Origin: Rahnella aceris
GTDB taxonomy: Bacteria; Pseudomonadota; Gammaproteobacteria; Enterobacterales; Enterobacteriaceae
DNA: 64,000 nt
Reading direction: 5' to 3'
Assembly: GCF_011684115.1 (NCBI RefSeq)
Contig: NZ_JAADJV010000003.1
Coordinates: forward strand, 372,001-436,000
Part shown: positions 16,128 to 26,498 of the stretch, piece by piece
How the letters are laid out: every line of letters begins with the position of its first letter
Numbering within the stretch: position 1 is the first letter of the stretch
The notes under the pieces: model-generated
Seen by the model: the letters and a program-made list of their open reading frames with translations, nothing else
Databases searched by the model: none
What the model was told of the DNA's origin: nothing
Made by a program: the position numbers and the translations under genes

Positions 16128-16295
16128 ATGAAAAACTTATTTAAGTTAGCTCTTCTCGCTGCGGTAGTTACGACACTTTCAGGCTGTACCGGTAGCGTTT
16201 TTAATAAAGAGAAAAATTGTGACTATACTTATTTGCTGCACCCTGCGATTTCAATTTCTAAAATGATCGGGGGTTGTGGTCCGGCAGAGAAATAA
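16128..16295 (+). CDS. yhfL: small lipoprotein, YhfL-like
   Basis: 55 residues. Lipoprotein signal with lipobox LSGC (cysteine at residue 20), then a short conserved tail NCDYTYLLHPAISISKMIGG ending in GCGPAEK. Length and tail closely match the E. coli YhfL lipoprotein as I recall it. Function unknown. AAAAAGGAATTTAT ribosome site. A hairpin follows the stop. Confidence 0.8.
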   Translation: MKNLFKLALLAAVVTTLSGCTGSVFNKEKNCDYTYLLHPAISISKMIGGCGPAEK

Positions 16296-16310
16296 GTAGC
16301 GAGTTTTGTC

Positions 16311-16334
16311 ATGCCGGACCTCAGTGTCCGGCAT
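16311..16334 (+). terminator. hairpin after the YhfL-like gene
   Basis: ATGCCGGAC (16311-16319) pairs perfectly with GTCCGGCAT (16326-16334), followed by a weak T-rich stretch. Probably a terminator. Confidence 0.6.
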
Positions 16335-16592
16335 TTGCTATTCTGCAACGCCTGAATTCATAATCTTTACCGTTTCCCCCTTTTTTCATTACCGAGCCAT
16401 AAGATCATACCAGCCAATTTTAGTTACAACATACATATATTCAGATAAATCAAAACACCAAAAACTTAACCAAAAGTGTCTTCTGTATTTCTTCAGGACG
16501 AACGTGTCTTAGATTTATTGACCAGCCTCCATCAGCACGGATAAAAAAATGGCCGCATAAGCGACCATTAACCTCTTTCAGAAATAGAGAAT

Positions 16593-18734
16593 TTACCGCT
16601 TACGCCACAGTGTAAGTTCCGCTACGGTATGCTGGAATTTCCTCGCCGTTTCACGGATCACAAACGGAACATCTGCCGGTTGCCTAACCTCTTCAAATCC
16701 ACTCGCCAGCAAACGTTTCAACGCCTGATGCGTCGTAACAGCTTCACCATTTTCCCGGAACCCGCCCAGCCAGTGCTCTTTCGGTGTAAACTCTTCGAGC
16801 CAGGTGTAAGGTGAAGAAAGCATGAGTAAGCCGCCAGAACGAATCATTGGCGTAATATCTGTCAGAAAACGTGCAGGTTCACGCAGTCGATCCAGCAAAT
16901 TAGCCGCCAGGACCAGATCGTATAATTCCGCCTGCGGCTTCAGGTTACAGGCATCACCCTGCACAAAATTCACCCGCACTGTCTGCTCTGCTGAGATATT
17001 GACATCAGCGAGCGAAGCCTGGCAATAATCCACCAGTTCGCCCTCCTCCGGGATTACATACCGACAGGCTTCACCGCGTGCCAGAGCCAGAGCGACATCA
17101 ATAAATCGCGCGGAATAATCCATTCCAACCACAGAGTCGAAATGACGTGCAAGTTCAAAACTGGCACGTCCCGTAGCACACCCGATATCCAGCGCCCTGC
17201 CACGATTAACTGTATTTTCAACTGCAATATCAACCAGTTGAACTGCATAATTCGTTACGTCGAAATGACGCGGACCGTACTGGAAATCAAGATACTGCGC
17301 CACCAGCCCGTCAGTTTCATAAGGATTCACTTTCACCACTTCCTGATGGCTGGAAATCACATAGCGGAAACCGGCATGCTGGAAAAAGTGGCGACGAAAA
17401 GCATAACGCGAAGATTTTAGCGCTTCATTGCCCGTTGAAATCCAGCTTCCGCCTTTGATCATGGAATGTTTACCATCGAATGTTGGCGTCGAAAAATCAT
17501 CATATAAAGGATGAACACGAAAGCCGTCAAATCCACTGATCGGCGTAGACGCCCATTGCCAGACATTCCCCACAACATCATAAAAATCACCTTGTTCGAA
17601 ATGATCAACCGGACAGGATGATGCCCACCATGCGAGGTTGATATTTCCCGGTGCTGTTTCCCAGTCTGGCTGATCACCCTGCACCTGATTACGCAGAATC
17701 ATCCATTCAGCTTCAGTCGGCAACTGTACTGATTCACCGGTCTGCGCCGCTTTCCAGCGACAGAATGCTGCCGCTTCCAGTTGATTAACTTCAGCAGGCC
17801 AGTCCCATGGCATCGGTACTTCTTCAGTCATCAGGCGAAGTTTCAGCCGTTCAGGTTCGCGGGGCGAACCCACCCAGAAAGTGGGCATTTCAGCCCGCGC
17901 AAAATCCCGCCAGCCAAGCCCTTCCTCATCCCACCACTGGGCATCGTGATAGCCGTCCGCCTGTATAAAAGTATAAAATTCAGCGTTACTGACCAGCATC
18001 TTACTGGCACTAAATGCCTGAATTTTCTGTTGAGATGTGCCGTATTCGTTATCCCAGCCGTAGGTATCATCCTGCTTACCCAACGTGACAATGTCACCTT
18101 TCACCGCCAGCATAGTGTTATCAGGTACGCTGTTGCGGTCATGACGGGCGATTCCACACACAGGCCAGTGAGATTGTGGCTTAACCCATTCCACCGGCAA
18201 CTGACGGATCAATACACTGGATGTTTCCAGATGAATGCGCTCATGTTCAATGCCCATCAGAATCACCCAGGCAGGGCTGTCCCATCCGATGGGTAAACTC
18301 AGCGCCATGGTGTCAATAATACCGAGCACTTCTTCACGTACTTTGTCGCGGTATTGACGCAAGTTAACAACAGATGGCCAGTTATAGTTCTGATCGTCGA
18401 GATCATCCCAGCTCATTTCATCCACACCGATCGCCAGCATCGCTTCGATGTGTGAATCAACACGTTGAGGAATCAGCCCTGCAGCCATCAGCTTATTAAT
18501 ATAAAAAGTGGCGGTATGACCGAAATAAAAAATCAGCGGGTGGCGAAGCGAAATTGCCTTATTGAAATAGGCTCTTTCATCCGCGAGACAATCAAACAGG
18601 CTCTCGTACAGCTCCCAGGTTTGAATGAAATAATCGCGAATTTCCTGACGTTTTTCTTCCGCTGTTCCGGTGCTTAGCAAAATGGTCTGCGTCGGTTCTG
18701 GCAACCCGATAGCCTTGTTTTGTGTTGAAAGCAT
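16593..18734 (-). CDS. ovoA: OvoA, 5-histidylcysteine sulfoxide synthase with methyltransferase domain
   Basis: 713 residues from ATG 18732-18734 (GAGGACTAATA leader). N-terminal DinB-like iron domain with His73 and the HX3HXE motif HERIHLE (His164, His168, Glu170) that binds non-haem iron; formylglycine-generating-enzyme fold in the middle (LPTEAEWMI, GGSWISTGNEA); C-terminal SAM methyltransferase (ALDIGCATG at about 514-522). OvoA joins cysteine to histidine as a sulfoxide with oxygen, and the C-terminal domain makes the later N-methylation of 5-thiohistidine to ovothiol A. No ovoB-like lyase gene is adjacent. Confidence 0.92.
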   Translation of the reverse strand: MLSTQNKAIGLPEPTQTILLSTGTAEEKRQEIRDYFIQTWELYESLFDCLADERAYFNKAISLRHPLIFYFGHTATFYINKLMAAGLIPQRVDSHIEAMLAIGVDEMSWDDLDDQNYNWPSVVNLRQYRDKVREEVLGIIDTMALSLPIGWDSPAWVILMGIEHERIHLETSSVLIRQLPVEWVKPQSHWPVCGIARHDRNSVPDNTMLAVKGDIVTLGKQDDTYGWDNEYGTSQQKIQAFSASKMLVSNAEFYTFIQADGYHDAQWWDEEGLGWRDFARAEMPTFWVGSPREPERLKLRLMTEEVPMPWDWPAEVNQLEAAAFCRWKAAQTGESVQLPTEAEWMILRNQVQGDQPDWETAPGNINLAWWASSCPVDHFEQGDFYDVVGNVWQWASTPISGFDGFRVHPLYDDFSTPTFDGKHSMIKGGSWISTGNEALKSSRYAFRRHFFQHAGFRYVISSHQEVVKVNPYETDGLVAQYLDFQYGPRHFDVTNYAVQLVDIAVENTVNRGRALDIGCATGRASFELARHFDSVVGMDYSARFIDVALALARGEACRYVIPEEGELVDYCQASLADVNISAEQTVRVNFVQGDACNLKPQAELYDLVLAANLLDRLREPARFLTDITPMIRSGGLLMLSSPYTWLEEFTPKEHWLGGFRENGEAVTTHQALKRLLASGFEEVRQPADVPFVIRETARKFQHTVAELTLWRKR

Positions 18735-18880
18735 TATTAGTCCTCTGTCTTCTTGCGTTGCCAAATCAATACACAATTGTAGCAGGTCACATCTTTGGCT
18801 TATTCCCGGTCTGGTTTTTACCGGCTTTATATTCTCAATCGTCAGACATTAACATAACCTTAAAATCGGGCCTATGCTCG

Positions 18881-20005
18881 CTATCTCTCCATAAACAACA
18901 GCGAACTTTCACGAACATGCAGAGATTCGCCCTCAAAATGATGACGTAAATCGTAGTAATCTGGTGCATCAATGATGCCCTGAATATTGTCAGAAAATGC
19001 TTCCAGCGCCTGTTTCATCTGCGGCAGATAATCGTGAGTGTCATAAACACGGTCGATCCCTTCAAGCGAATGATTCATAATTTTGCGCGCAACATCATTC
19101 GGCACATTCAGGGAGGATAACTTGGAACGCGCCGTACGGCGTAAATCGCGGGTGGTAAAAGCATCAATCCCCGGCCCCCGTTCCGCGCGTAGCAGGCGGC
19201 GTATAACCTGTGTCACCGCACCGCGTGATAACGGCCTTTGTGCATCGAGCGGTGAAGGCACCAGCCAGGGACTGTGTTTCGGACTGGCTGATAGAAGAGC
19301 ATTGATGCAGGTGATCATTAATGGCGTCAGCGGCAGGCTGTGATCACGGGCCGATTTATTTCGCGTACCCTGTCGCCAGATGCCGATCTGCAAATGAAAC
19401 TCATCTTTTCTGGCGCGCACCACTTCATCTGGTCGTCGTGCAGTCAGCAGGCACAACCGCAATGCCCAGCGACATTGTTCAGAAATATCCCATAAATCAA
19501 GGCCATGCCAGAAAACCCAGATTTCAGCATCGGTTAACGTTCGTTCGCGTGGCGGGGTATTCCGACCGCCGACGTCGCGGCGCTTCATGGTACTTAGTGG
19601 CGAATGTGCCAGATATCCCTGGGTTTCTGCCCAGCCAAAAAATTGCTTACAAAGCGCGAATACCCGTTTTGCTTCTGAAACTTTCCCGTCCGCCAGCAGT
19701 ACATTAAACAAACGGTTCAGTCGTAAACGGGTGATTTTATTCAGAGGCACTTCGCCGATCACTGGCAACACATGTTTCATCAGGGATGAAACAGCAATTT
19801 CTGGCCGACGTCGTGTCAGGATCAGTGAAAGCCGGATCCAGATATTGATCACCTGCCCGACCGTCGCATTGCCCTCCTCATCAAAATCATCCAGTTTGGC
19901 AAGCGGTGTCATTTTCACATTCTGCAGATAAGCCAAAACATGCTGACCAACATTTCCGGCAGCAAAATCTCCTTCGACTATTGTTACGGATCCGATCTTA
20001 CTCAT
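18881..20005 (-). CDS. orphan phage-type tyrosine recombinase
   Basis: 374 residues. Catalytic domain with Arg191 (LTARRPDEV), TTRDLRRTARSKLS at 284-297 supplying box II Arg289, His312 (KIMNHSLEG) and nucleophile Tyr321 (DRVYDTHDY). The first box II His of most members is Arg286 here. The N-terminal 150 residues fit the SAM-like core-binding domain. There is no excisionase, island cargo or second phage gene next to it, so it is either a relic of an excised element or a domesticated recombinase. An 11-bp hairpin lies 71 bases upstream of its start. Confidence 0.85.
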   Translation of the reverse strand: MSKIGSVTIVEGDFAAGNVGQHVLAYLQNVKMTPLAKLDDFDEEGNATVGQVINIWIRLSLILTRRRPEIAVSSLMKHVLPVIGEVPLNKITRLRLNRLFNVLLADGKVSEAKRVFALCKQFFGWAETQGYLAHSPLSTMKRRDVGGRNTPPRERTLTDAEIWVFWHGLDLWDISEQCRWALRLCLLTARRPDEVVRARKDEFHLQIGIWRQGTRNKSARDHSLPLTPLMITCINALLSASPKHSPWLVPSPLDAQRPLSRGAVTQVIRRLLRAERGPGIDAFTTRDLRRTARSKLSSLNVPNDVARKIMNHSLEGIDRVYDTHDYLPQMKQALEAFSDNIQGIIDAPDYYDLRHHFEGESLHVRESSLLFMER

Positions 20006-20410
20006 CTGCCCAATTCACCTCAAAAATCACAGGCCGGAGTTATAACAAGCCTGAGGATCTTAGGCAAAAGGTTTATGACTCCAGACCTATTAAGTCTGGA
20101 GTCACACAGATCACTAATAACGAAAAATAGAGCGATTATGAAGGGGAATTATGGTGAGCCAGCCGTTGTGTGTTGTTCATAAAATCGACAGACATAATGA
20201 TATAACGCATATTTTTTACTCATATCTTCGTTATACGTTATGGATTGGCGAAAAAATCGACGTTTTCACCCGTATGCATTCGCCCTAATAACGATTGTCG
20301 TCATAAATAACGTCATGTTTCCCTAAAGAAAATTTTGCTTATGCCGAAATGTTAATAGTTAAGGATCCTTAATCTCACTTAAACCGCAGTCTGGCCATGG
20401 AAATGTCACT
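20006..20410. other. interval between recombinase and aer
   Basis: No gene. It holds an 11-bp perfect inverted repeat at 20076-20086/20094-20104 (TGACTCCAGAC and its complement, 7-base loop, no T-run) and a sigma-28 type promoter for aer. Confidence 0.6.
20324..20350 (+). promoter_or_regulatory. sigma-28 (FliA) type promoter for aer
   Basis: TAAA (20324-20327), 15 bases, then GCCGAAAT (20343-20350), against the flagellar consensus TAAA-N15-GCCGATAA. It lies 61 bases upstream of the aer start and would place the gene in the late flagellar regulon. Confidence 0.7.
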
Positions 20411-21947
20411 ATGCGCAATAATCAGCCAATATCACAACGGGAATATCAATACCCTGACGACGCAACATTGATGTCAACGACAGATGCCGAAAGCCGTATT
20501 ACCTACGCCAACGATGCATTTATAGAAGTTAGCGGTTTTGCCAGTGAAGATATTATCGGGCAGCCTCACAATGTTGTGCGCGCCTCCTTCGGCATTCAAA
20601 GATATGTGGGCTACATTACAACAGGGTTTCCCCTGGACAGCACTGGTGAAAAACCGCCGCAGCAATGGCGATCATTATTGGGTTCGTGCCAACGTCGTAC
20701 CGATCATTCGTGGTGGTAAAACCAAAGGTTACCTTTCTGTCCGCACCAAACCGACTACTGCAGAGATTAATGCGACCCAGGCGCTTTATGACAAAATGAA
20801 TCGCGGCGAACTGAACAACCGCCGCTTGCATCGGGGGTTGTTGATCCGTACCGGCATTACCCGCAGTTTTTCTATTTTAAAAACACTTTCTGTGCGCTGG
20901 CGGATCCGCAGCGGTTTGCTGGTTTTACTCGTCCTTAACTCACTCGTCATTTCTGCGCTGACTACCCTGCCCGTGATACAGATGAATACCGCATTGGCAC
21001 TCAATGCATTTTTCATTCTGTTGCTGAATTTCTGGATGGAATGGCAGATTACCCGCCCGGTCGAACAGCTTTGCAGTCAGACCTTGCGTGTTGCCAGCGG
21101 CGCGAGTCATACGATCACGCCAATGGAGCGGGTCGATGAAATTGGTATGACGTTACGATCTGTTGGCCAGCTCGGATTGATTTGCCGTTGGATGGTGGAT
21201 GATGTCAACGACCAGGCGCACAAAGTCCGCACGGCCAGTGAGTCACTGGCGAATGGTAATGAAGCCCTGAGTCAACGTACTGAACAAACTGCCGCTAACG
21301 TTGGACAAACTGCTGCAGCAATGAATGAGATGAGCACGACAGTTGAAAGCAACACACAGACGGCAGCCGAAGCCGACAAACTTTCACTGATAGCAAGTGC
21401 GGCGGCAGAAAAAGGCAGCAATGCTATGCAGGAAGTTGTCGGCACTATGCAGGAAATCACCGGCAGTTCGCGACAAATTGCCACCATCACCAATGTTATT
21501 GATGGCATCGCTTTCCAGACGAACATTCTGGCGCTCAATGCCGCTGTTGAAGCGGCTCGCGCGGGTGAACAAGGCAAAGGCTTCGCCGTGGTTGCCGGAG
21601 AAGTGCGCAGCCTGGCGCAACGAAGTGCCAGCGCAGCCAGCGAAATCAAACGCCTGATCGACAGCAGTGTGGAAACGGTAGTGTCGGGATCGAAGCAGGT
21701 TGATCAGGCAGGGAAAACGATGGCCGACATCGTCTCTCAGGTGCGAAATGTGACGTCACTGATCGGGCAAATCCGAAGTGCCACTGGCGAACAAAATCAG
21801 GGATTACTGGATATTGCTAAAGCCATTGAAGAACTGGACCGCATCACACATCAAAATTCAATTCAGGTTCAGGAAGGTGCCAATGCTTCTTCAGGTCTGA
21901 AGCAACAGGCCGACCGTCTGGTTGAAGCCGTGGGGGTGTTCCGGTAA
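20411..21947 (+). pseudogene. aer: aerotaxis receptor Aer, frameshifted by a small deletion
   Basis: Two overlapping frames together encode Aer. The first frame (from 20411, MRNNQPISQREYQYPDDATL) carries the start of the PAS domain to GQPHNVVR; the second (in frame to 21947) resumes at [15 protein letters not shown] and continues through the PAS end, a hydrophobic membrane segment, HAMP and the signalling hairpin ([20 protein letters not shown]). The expected HPDMP segment is missing at about 20581, consistent with loss of 11 bases. As written, only about 100 residues would be made from the start. Aer normally senses redox state through FAD bound by PAS. Confidence 0.85.
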
Positions 21948-22019
21948 CGTTATTGAGTAAAATAGAGGCGGCTAATCACCGCATCTATTTCAATAAGCTA
22001 TGTCATTACAACGATCTGA

Positions 22020-23567
22020 TTACACTGTTGCCAATCTGAAAGCTGATACTGAGCGGGTCAGATGAAGAACCTGTTCTTCCAGCGAGGCCGCTGCGGCAGC
22101 TGATTCCTGAACCAGCGCTGCGTTTTGTTGCGTCACGCCATCAATTTCTGTCACCGCCTGTTCAATCTGGCTAATCCCGCGGCTTTGTTCATCAGAGGCT
22201 ATCGAGATATGTTCCATTAATATATTAATCTGAGTGACAGAGGAAATGATCGCTGAAATGGAATCGCCGGTGCGCGAGACCTCATCCGAACCTTCGCGAA
22301 TATTCGCCACCGATTCAGAAATCAGACTTTCGATTTCTTTTGCTGCCATGGCGCTGCGCTGCGCCAGACTGCGCACTTCACTGGCCACCACTGCAAATCC
22401 ACGCCCCTGCTCACCCGCGCGTGCCGCTTCAACAGCGGCATTGAGCGCCAGAATGTTTGTCTGGAAAGCGATACTATTGATCACACCTGTAATATCTTCG
22501 ATTTTTTTCGAACTGCTGTTAATACGCCCCATCGTACCAATCACGTCCTGAGCGACTTTCTCGCCTGCGCGCGCGTTTTGGACAGCTTCACGTGTCAGAC
22601 TGCTTGCCCGGGAGACATTTTCGGTATTTTGTTTTACCGTCGCACCAAGTTCTTCCATGCTGGCGGCGGTTTGTGTCAGCGCAGCGGCCTGTTGTTCAGT
22701 GCGGGAAGCCAGATCAATATTACCTGCGGAGATTTCCTGCGATGCATGCGCCACGGTATGGCTGGTGTCGCGTACCTGCCTTATAATTCTGGTCAGCGAC
22801 TGGCGCATATGTTCTATCGACTGCATCAACTCTTCAATCTCACTGCGGGATTTGGCTTTCACCGGTACTGGCGTATCGAGATAACCTTCAGCAATCTGAC
22901 GGCAGTGATCGCGAGAACTCAGCAGCGGTAGCAGAACAAAGCGCTTCATTAACACCAGAACACTGATAATGATGATCAGAAATAACAAACCAAAACCGAC
23001 CGTCAAACCGATACCAAATTTGAAATGACTTTGTGCAACATTATTAAGATTTTTTGCGTACTGTTCATGGAGGGCCAACACTTTATCCAACACGATTTCA
23101 TACTGACGATCGAGTTTCACCACCGCAGGGATCCGGGCTTTGAACGCTACCTGATCACCGGACTTTGCAGCGTCAATCAAGGGCTGGATACCGTTCTGGC
23201 GATAGTCCTGGTACGTATTGCGGTATTCATCGGCCAGTTCACTTTCACCAGGCAATTTCGGCACATCAAGATACGTCTGAAACGCCGCATCGGCTTTACC
23301 GATGACCTCAGTGACTCTGTCCAGAGCAGATTTTGACTGCTGACCGTCTCCATTTTCAATTTCTTTCATATATTCCATCACGCGAACACGCGAGGTTCGG
23401 CTGTGGTTAATGGGGTCGATAATAGAAAGCACCACACGGATTTCCTTGTTCACATCATCCAGTGAATGATTACTCCGGATGAGCAGCCAAACATTCGAAA
23501 GCATACTGGTGAAAAAGAGTGCGAAAAGAATAACAAGAACAAGTAAAGACGACTTTTTAAGCGACAT
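22020..23567 (-). CDS. methyl-accepting chemotaxis protein
   Basis: 515 residues from ATG 23565-23567 ([20 protein letters not shown]). Two membrane segments (about 7-30 and 189-211) enclose a periplasmic helical ligand domain; then HAMP and the signalling domain with the invariant hairpin [20 protein letters not shown]. There is no C-terminal NWETF-type pentapeptide, so it is a low-abundance-type receptor that would need help for methylation. The longer frame from 23609 is rejected because its proposed start codon overlaps the -10 element of the promoter. Ligand unknown. Confidence 0.9.
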   Translation of the reverse strand: MSLKKSSLLVLVILFALFFTSMLSNVWLLIRSNHSLDDVNKEIRVVLSIIDPINHSRTSRVRVMEYMKEIENGDGQQSKSALDRVTEVIGKADAAFQTYLDVPKLPGESELADEYRNTYQDYRQNGIQPLIDAAKSGDQVAFKARIPAVVKLDRQYEIVLDKVLALHEQYAKNLNNVAQSHFKFGIGLTVGFGLLFLIIIISVLVLMKRFVLLPLLSSRDHCRQIAEGYLDTPVPVKAKSRSEIEELMQSIEHMRQSLTRIIRQVRDTSHTVAHASQEISAGNIDLASRTEQQAAALTQTAASMEELGATVKQNTENVSRASSLTREAVQNARAGEKVAQDVIGTMGRINSSSKKIEDITGVINSIAFQTNILALNAAVEAARAGEQGRGFAVVASEVRSLAQRSAMAAKEIESLISESVANIREGSDEVSRTGDSISAIISSVTQINILMEHISIASDEQSRGISQIEQAVTEIDGVTQQNAALVQESAAAAASLEEQVLHLTRSVSAFRLATV

Positions 23568-23599
23568 CGGGAGATTCTCAAAATAAAGCGGGAATCTGT

Positions 23600-23626
23600 T
23601 TATCGGCATTCCTGTTCAAATGTTTA
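23600..23626 (-). promoter_or_regulatory. sigma-28 (FliA) promoter for the chemoreceptor gene
   Basis: On the reverse strand TAAA (23623-23626), exactly 15 bases, then GCCGATAA (23600-23607): a perfect match to the flagellar sigma-28 consensus, 33 bases upstream of the chosen ATG. Confidence 0.85.
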
Positions 23627-24413
23627 ATATTTCCAGCGCACTATCTGCAATTTGTGGCACGATGATCGATCGTAGGAGAAATTTCCGAACATGTTTAAAG
23701 ACGTTTACTGCAGTCAAAACACCTGTGAGTAATCTGAGTGTTTCCCAAAAAAATTATTGCTAACACTTATATTAAAGATATGAATATGACCTCATGCAGG
23801 ATACTTACCCCCCTGCTTATCGTTATTAATACAACTAACCCCACTAAAAATGAAAAAATTTTCATGGAACTATTTTTGAAAATTAATTGTAAACATTACC
23901 ACCGTGAATACTATTATTGTTTTTATAGAGAAATGATTATGAATTAAATACGATACTGAGTTAAGTTGAATGGTTTTAATGAAGCAATTTAAAAGAATAG
24001 TTAATTTATTTTTTGTCACTTTTCACTTGAATCTGCATACCCTCATAAAATTTTACTTAAGTCACACCCGCATTCTATAAGGCCTGCTGAAAGTTTGGAT
24101 AAAACTCCTATATATCAATGAACATAAGCGAATATGTCACGCCGCACCAATAGAAATGTTTTGTTACACCATTTAAATGTCAATGCTGCGTAATATTTAC
24201 CTAAAATGTCACCACAGGTATTTACCTGCAATATTATTTTCAGAAAAATTCAAAACACACTGCGAAATGTTTCTCATAAATATTTTGAATCGCTTGTGAC
24301 CCTGAATTATTCCGACGTTTTCCTCGGAAAAGGATGTAGTTTTGGCAGGGTTGCCAATATCATATTTTAAGAATCATTGGCAGCGTTTATCACTCTATAA
24401 GTAAGGGATAAGC
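23627..24413. other. long AT-rich leader of the type VI locus
   Basis: About 790 bases with no supported gene; a 69-codon forward frame at 23738-23947 has no ribosome site. Close to tssB are two inverted repeats: TTCCGA/TCGGAA at about 24311-24329 and TTGGCA-GGGT-TGCCAA at 24342-24357. AT-richness suggests H-NS type silencing; promoters not resolved. Confidence 0.5.
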
Positions 24414-24908
24414 ATGTCTAATAGCTTCCAGAATGAAATTCCGAAAACGCGCGTTAACATAAAACTTGATCTACACACTGGCGGCGCACAGAAGAAAGTC
24501 GAATTACCGTTAAAATTGATGGTAATGGGTGATTACAGTAATGGAAAAGAGAACCGTCCGTTATCTGAACGCGAAAAAGTTAACATTAATAAGAATAACT
24601 TTAACAGCGTACTGGCTGAATTCAGCCCTTCACTGAACCTGACTGTGGAAAATACGCTAACAGGTGATCGCAGCGAAGAAAATATCTCTCTCAATTTCAA
24701 TGAAATGAAAGATTTTGAGCCAGAACAGGTTGCCCGTCAGATCCCCCAACTGCGCGCGATGCTGGCAATGCGTAACTTATTACGTGACCTCAAATCCAAT
24801 CTGCTCGACAACGTCACCTTCCGTAAAGAGCTCGAAGCCATTCTAAAAGATCCTGCGCTGAGCAATGAACTGCGCACTGAACTTAATGCCCTGGCGCCAA
24901 AGGCGTAA
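24414..24908 (+). CDS. tssB: TssB, contractile sheath small subunit
   Basis: 164 residues, the usual VipA/TssB size, with the N-terminal FQNEIPKTRVNIKLDLHTGG segment and the C-terminal helix region of the family. TssB and TssC co-assemble into the cytoplasmic contractile sheath around the Hcp tube. GTAAGGGATAAGC leader before the ATG. First gene of the locus, 37 bases before tssC. Confidence 0.95.
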   Translation: MSNSFQNEIPKTRVNIKLDLHTGGAQKKVELPLKLMVMGDYSNGKENRPLSEREKVNINKNNFNSVLAEFSPSLNLTVENTLTGDRSEENISLNFNEMKDFEPEQVARQIPQLRAMLAMRNLLRDLKSNLLDNVTFRKELEAILKDPALSNELRTELNALAPKA

Positions 24909-24945
24909 TTGCCTCCACTTAATGGATTAATGCGAGATAATGCTC

Positions 24946-26487
24946 ATGTCAGTCAACACTGAAAACTCTTCTTCCAGCCAGACAACGGTTCTGGATCGCC
25001 CTGAAGCCGGTACGGTATACGCTTCCCTGTTTGATAAAATCAACCTGACGCCTGTGTCCTCACTGGGTGATCTGAACGATTTTCAGGATACGTCTGCGCT
25101 GGCAGATGTTACCGCTGATCAGCGTGTCACTGCCGCTGTACAGGTCTTCCTTGAGCGCCTGAAGTTGTCAGGCCAAACCGTTGAACGGCTGGACAAAACC
25201 CTGCTCGATCATCATATCGCCGAACTCGACAGCCAGATCAGCCGTCAGTTAGATGTGGTCATGCATCACCCGGAATTTCAGCGTATTGAATCCGGCTGGC
25301 GTGGCCTGAAGTTCCTGGTTGATCGTACTGATTTCCGCCAGAACGTAAAAATCGAAGTGCTGGATGTATCTAAAGACGACCTGCGTCAGGACTTCGAAGA
25401 TTGTCCTGAGATCATCCAGAGCGGCCTGTACCGTCATACCTACATTCAGGAATATGACACACCGGGCGGCGAGCCAATCGGTTCTGTGATTTCCAACTAC
25501 GAGTTTGACGCGTCGGCGCAAGATGTCGCCCTGCTGCGTAACATTTCTAAAGTATCTGCCGCTGCGCATATGCCATTCGTCGGTGCGGTCGGCCCTAAAT
25601 TCTTCCTGAAAGATTCCATGGAAGAAGTGGCGGCGATTAAAGATATCGGCAACTACTTTGACCGTGCGGAATACATCAAGTGGAAATCCTTCCGCGATTC
25701 TGACGATTCCCGCTATATCGGTCTGACCATGCCGCGCGTACTCGGTCGCCTGCCGTATGGTCCGGATACCGTTCCTGTTCGCAGCTTCAACTACGTTGAA
25801 GAAGTGAAAGGTCCGGATCACGAGAAATATCTTTGGACAAACGCGGCGTTCGCCTTTGCGGCCAACATGGTGAAAAGCTTCATCAAAAATGGCTGGTGTG
25901 TGCAAATCCGCGGCCCGCAGGCGGGCGGTGCAGTGACTGATCTGCCGATCCATCTGTACGATCTCGGCACCGGCAATCAGGTGAAAATCCCGTCAGAAGT
26001 GATGATCCCTGAAACCCGCGAATTTGAATTTGCCAATCTGGGCTTTATCCCGCTGTCTTACTACAAAAACCGCGATTATTCCTGCTTCTTCTCCGCCAAC
26101 TCCGCACAGAAACCGGCGCTGTATGACACTGCTGATGCCACAGCAAACAGCCGCATCAATGCGCGTCTGCCGTACATCTTCCTGCTGTCACGCATCGCGC
26201 ATTATCTGAAGCTAATTCAGCGTGAAAATATCGGTACCACCAAAGATCGCCGTCTGCTGGAACTGGAACTGAACACCTGGATCCGTACGCTGGTCACTGA
26301 AATGACTGACCCGGGCGACGACCTGCAAGCCTCTCACCCGCTGCGTGACGCCAAAGTGACCGTCGAAGATATCGAAGACAACCCTGGCTTCTTCCGTGTG
26401 AAACTCTACGCCGTGCCGCACTTCCAGGTGGAAGGTATGGACGTGAATCTTTCACTGGTTTCTCAGATGCCTAAAGCTAAGGCATAA
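24946..26487 (+). CDS. tssC: TssC, contractile sheath large subunit
   Basis: 513 residues (or 515 from an in-frame ATG at 24940). Family blocks include ESGWRGLKFLVDRTDF, the PFVGAVGPKFF region and LGFIPLSYYKNRDYSCFFSA near the C-terminus. It forms most of the sheath with TssB; the N-terminal strands interlock neighbouring subunits. It ends 11 bases before tssK. Confidence 0.95.
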   Translation: MSVNTENSSSSQTTVLDRPEAGTVYASLFDKINLTPVSSLGDLNDFQDTSALADVTADQRVTAAVQVFLERLKLSGQTVERLDKTLLDHHIAELDSQISRQLDVVMHHPEFQRIESGWRGLKFLVDRTDFRQNVKIEVLDVSKDDLRQDFEDCPEIIQSGLYRHTYIQEYDTPGGEPIGSVISNYEFDASAQDVALLRNISKVSAAAHMPFVGAVGPKFFLKDSMEEVAAIKDIGNYFDRAEYIKWKSFRDSDDSRYIGLTMPRVLGRLPYGPDTVPVRSFNYVEEVKGPDHEKYLWTNAAFAFAANMVKSFIKNGWCVQIRGPQAGGAVTDLPIHLYDLGTGNQVKIPSEVMIPETREFEFANLGFIPLSYYKNRDYSCFFSANSAQKPALYDTADATANSRINARLPYIFLLSRIAHYLKLIQRENIGTTKDRRLLELELNTWIRTLVTEMTDPGDDLQASHPLRDAKVTVEDIEDNPGFFRVKLYAVPHFQVEGMDVNLSLVSQMPKAKA

Positions 26488-26498
26488 GCGGAGAAACG

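Noticed and set aside
23738..23947. 69-codon forward frame upstream of tssB
   Set aside because: AT-rich chance frame, no ribosome site, unlikely residue content.
24342..24357. Possible sigma-54 promoter before tssB
   Set aside because: GG and GC elements are only 7 bases apart rather than 10; the segment is better described as an inverted repeat.
25249..25953. 234-codon reverse frame inside tssC
   Set aside because: Antisense shadow; product has no domain pattern and no ribosome site.
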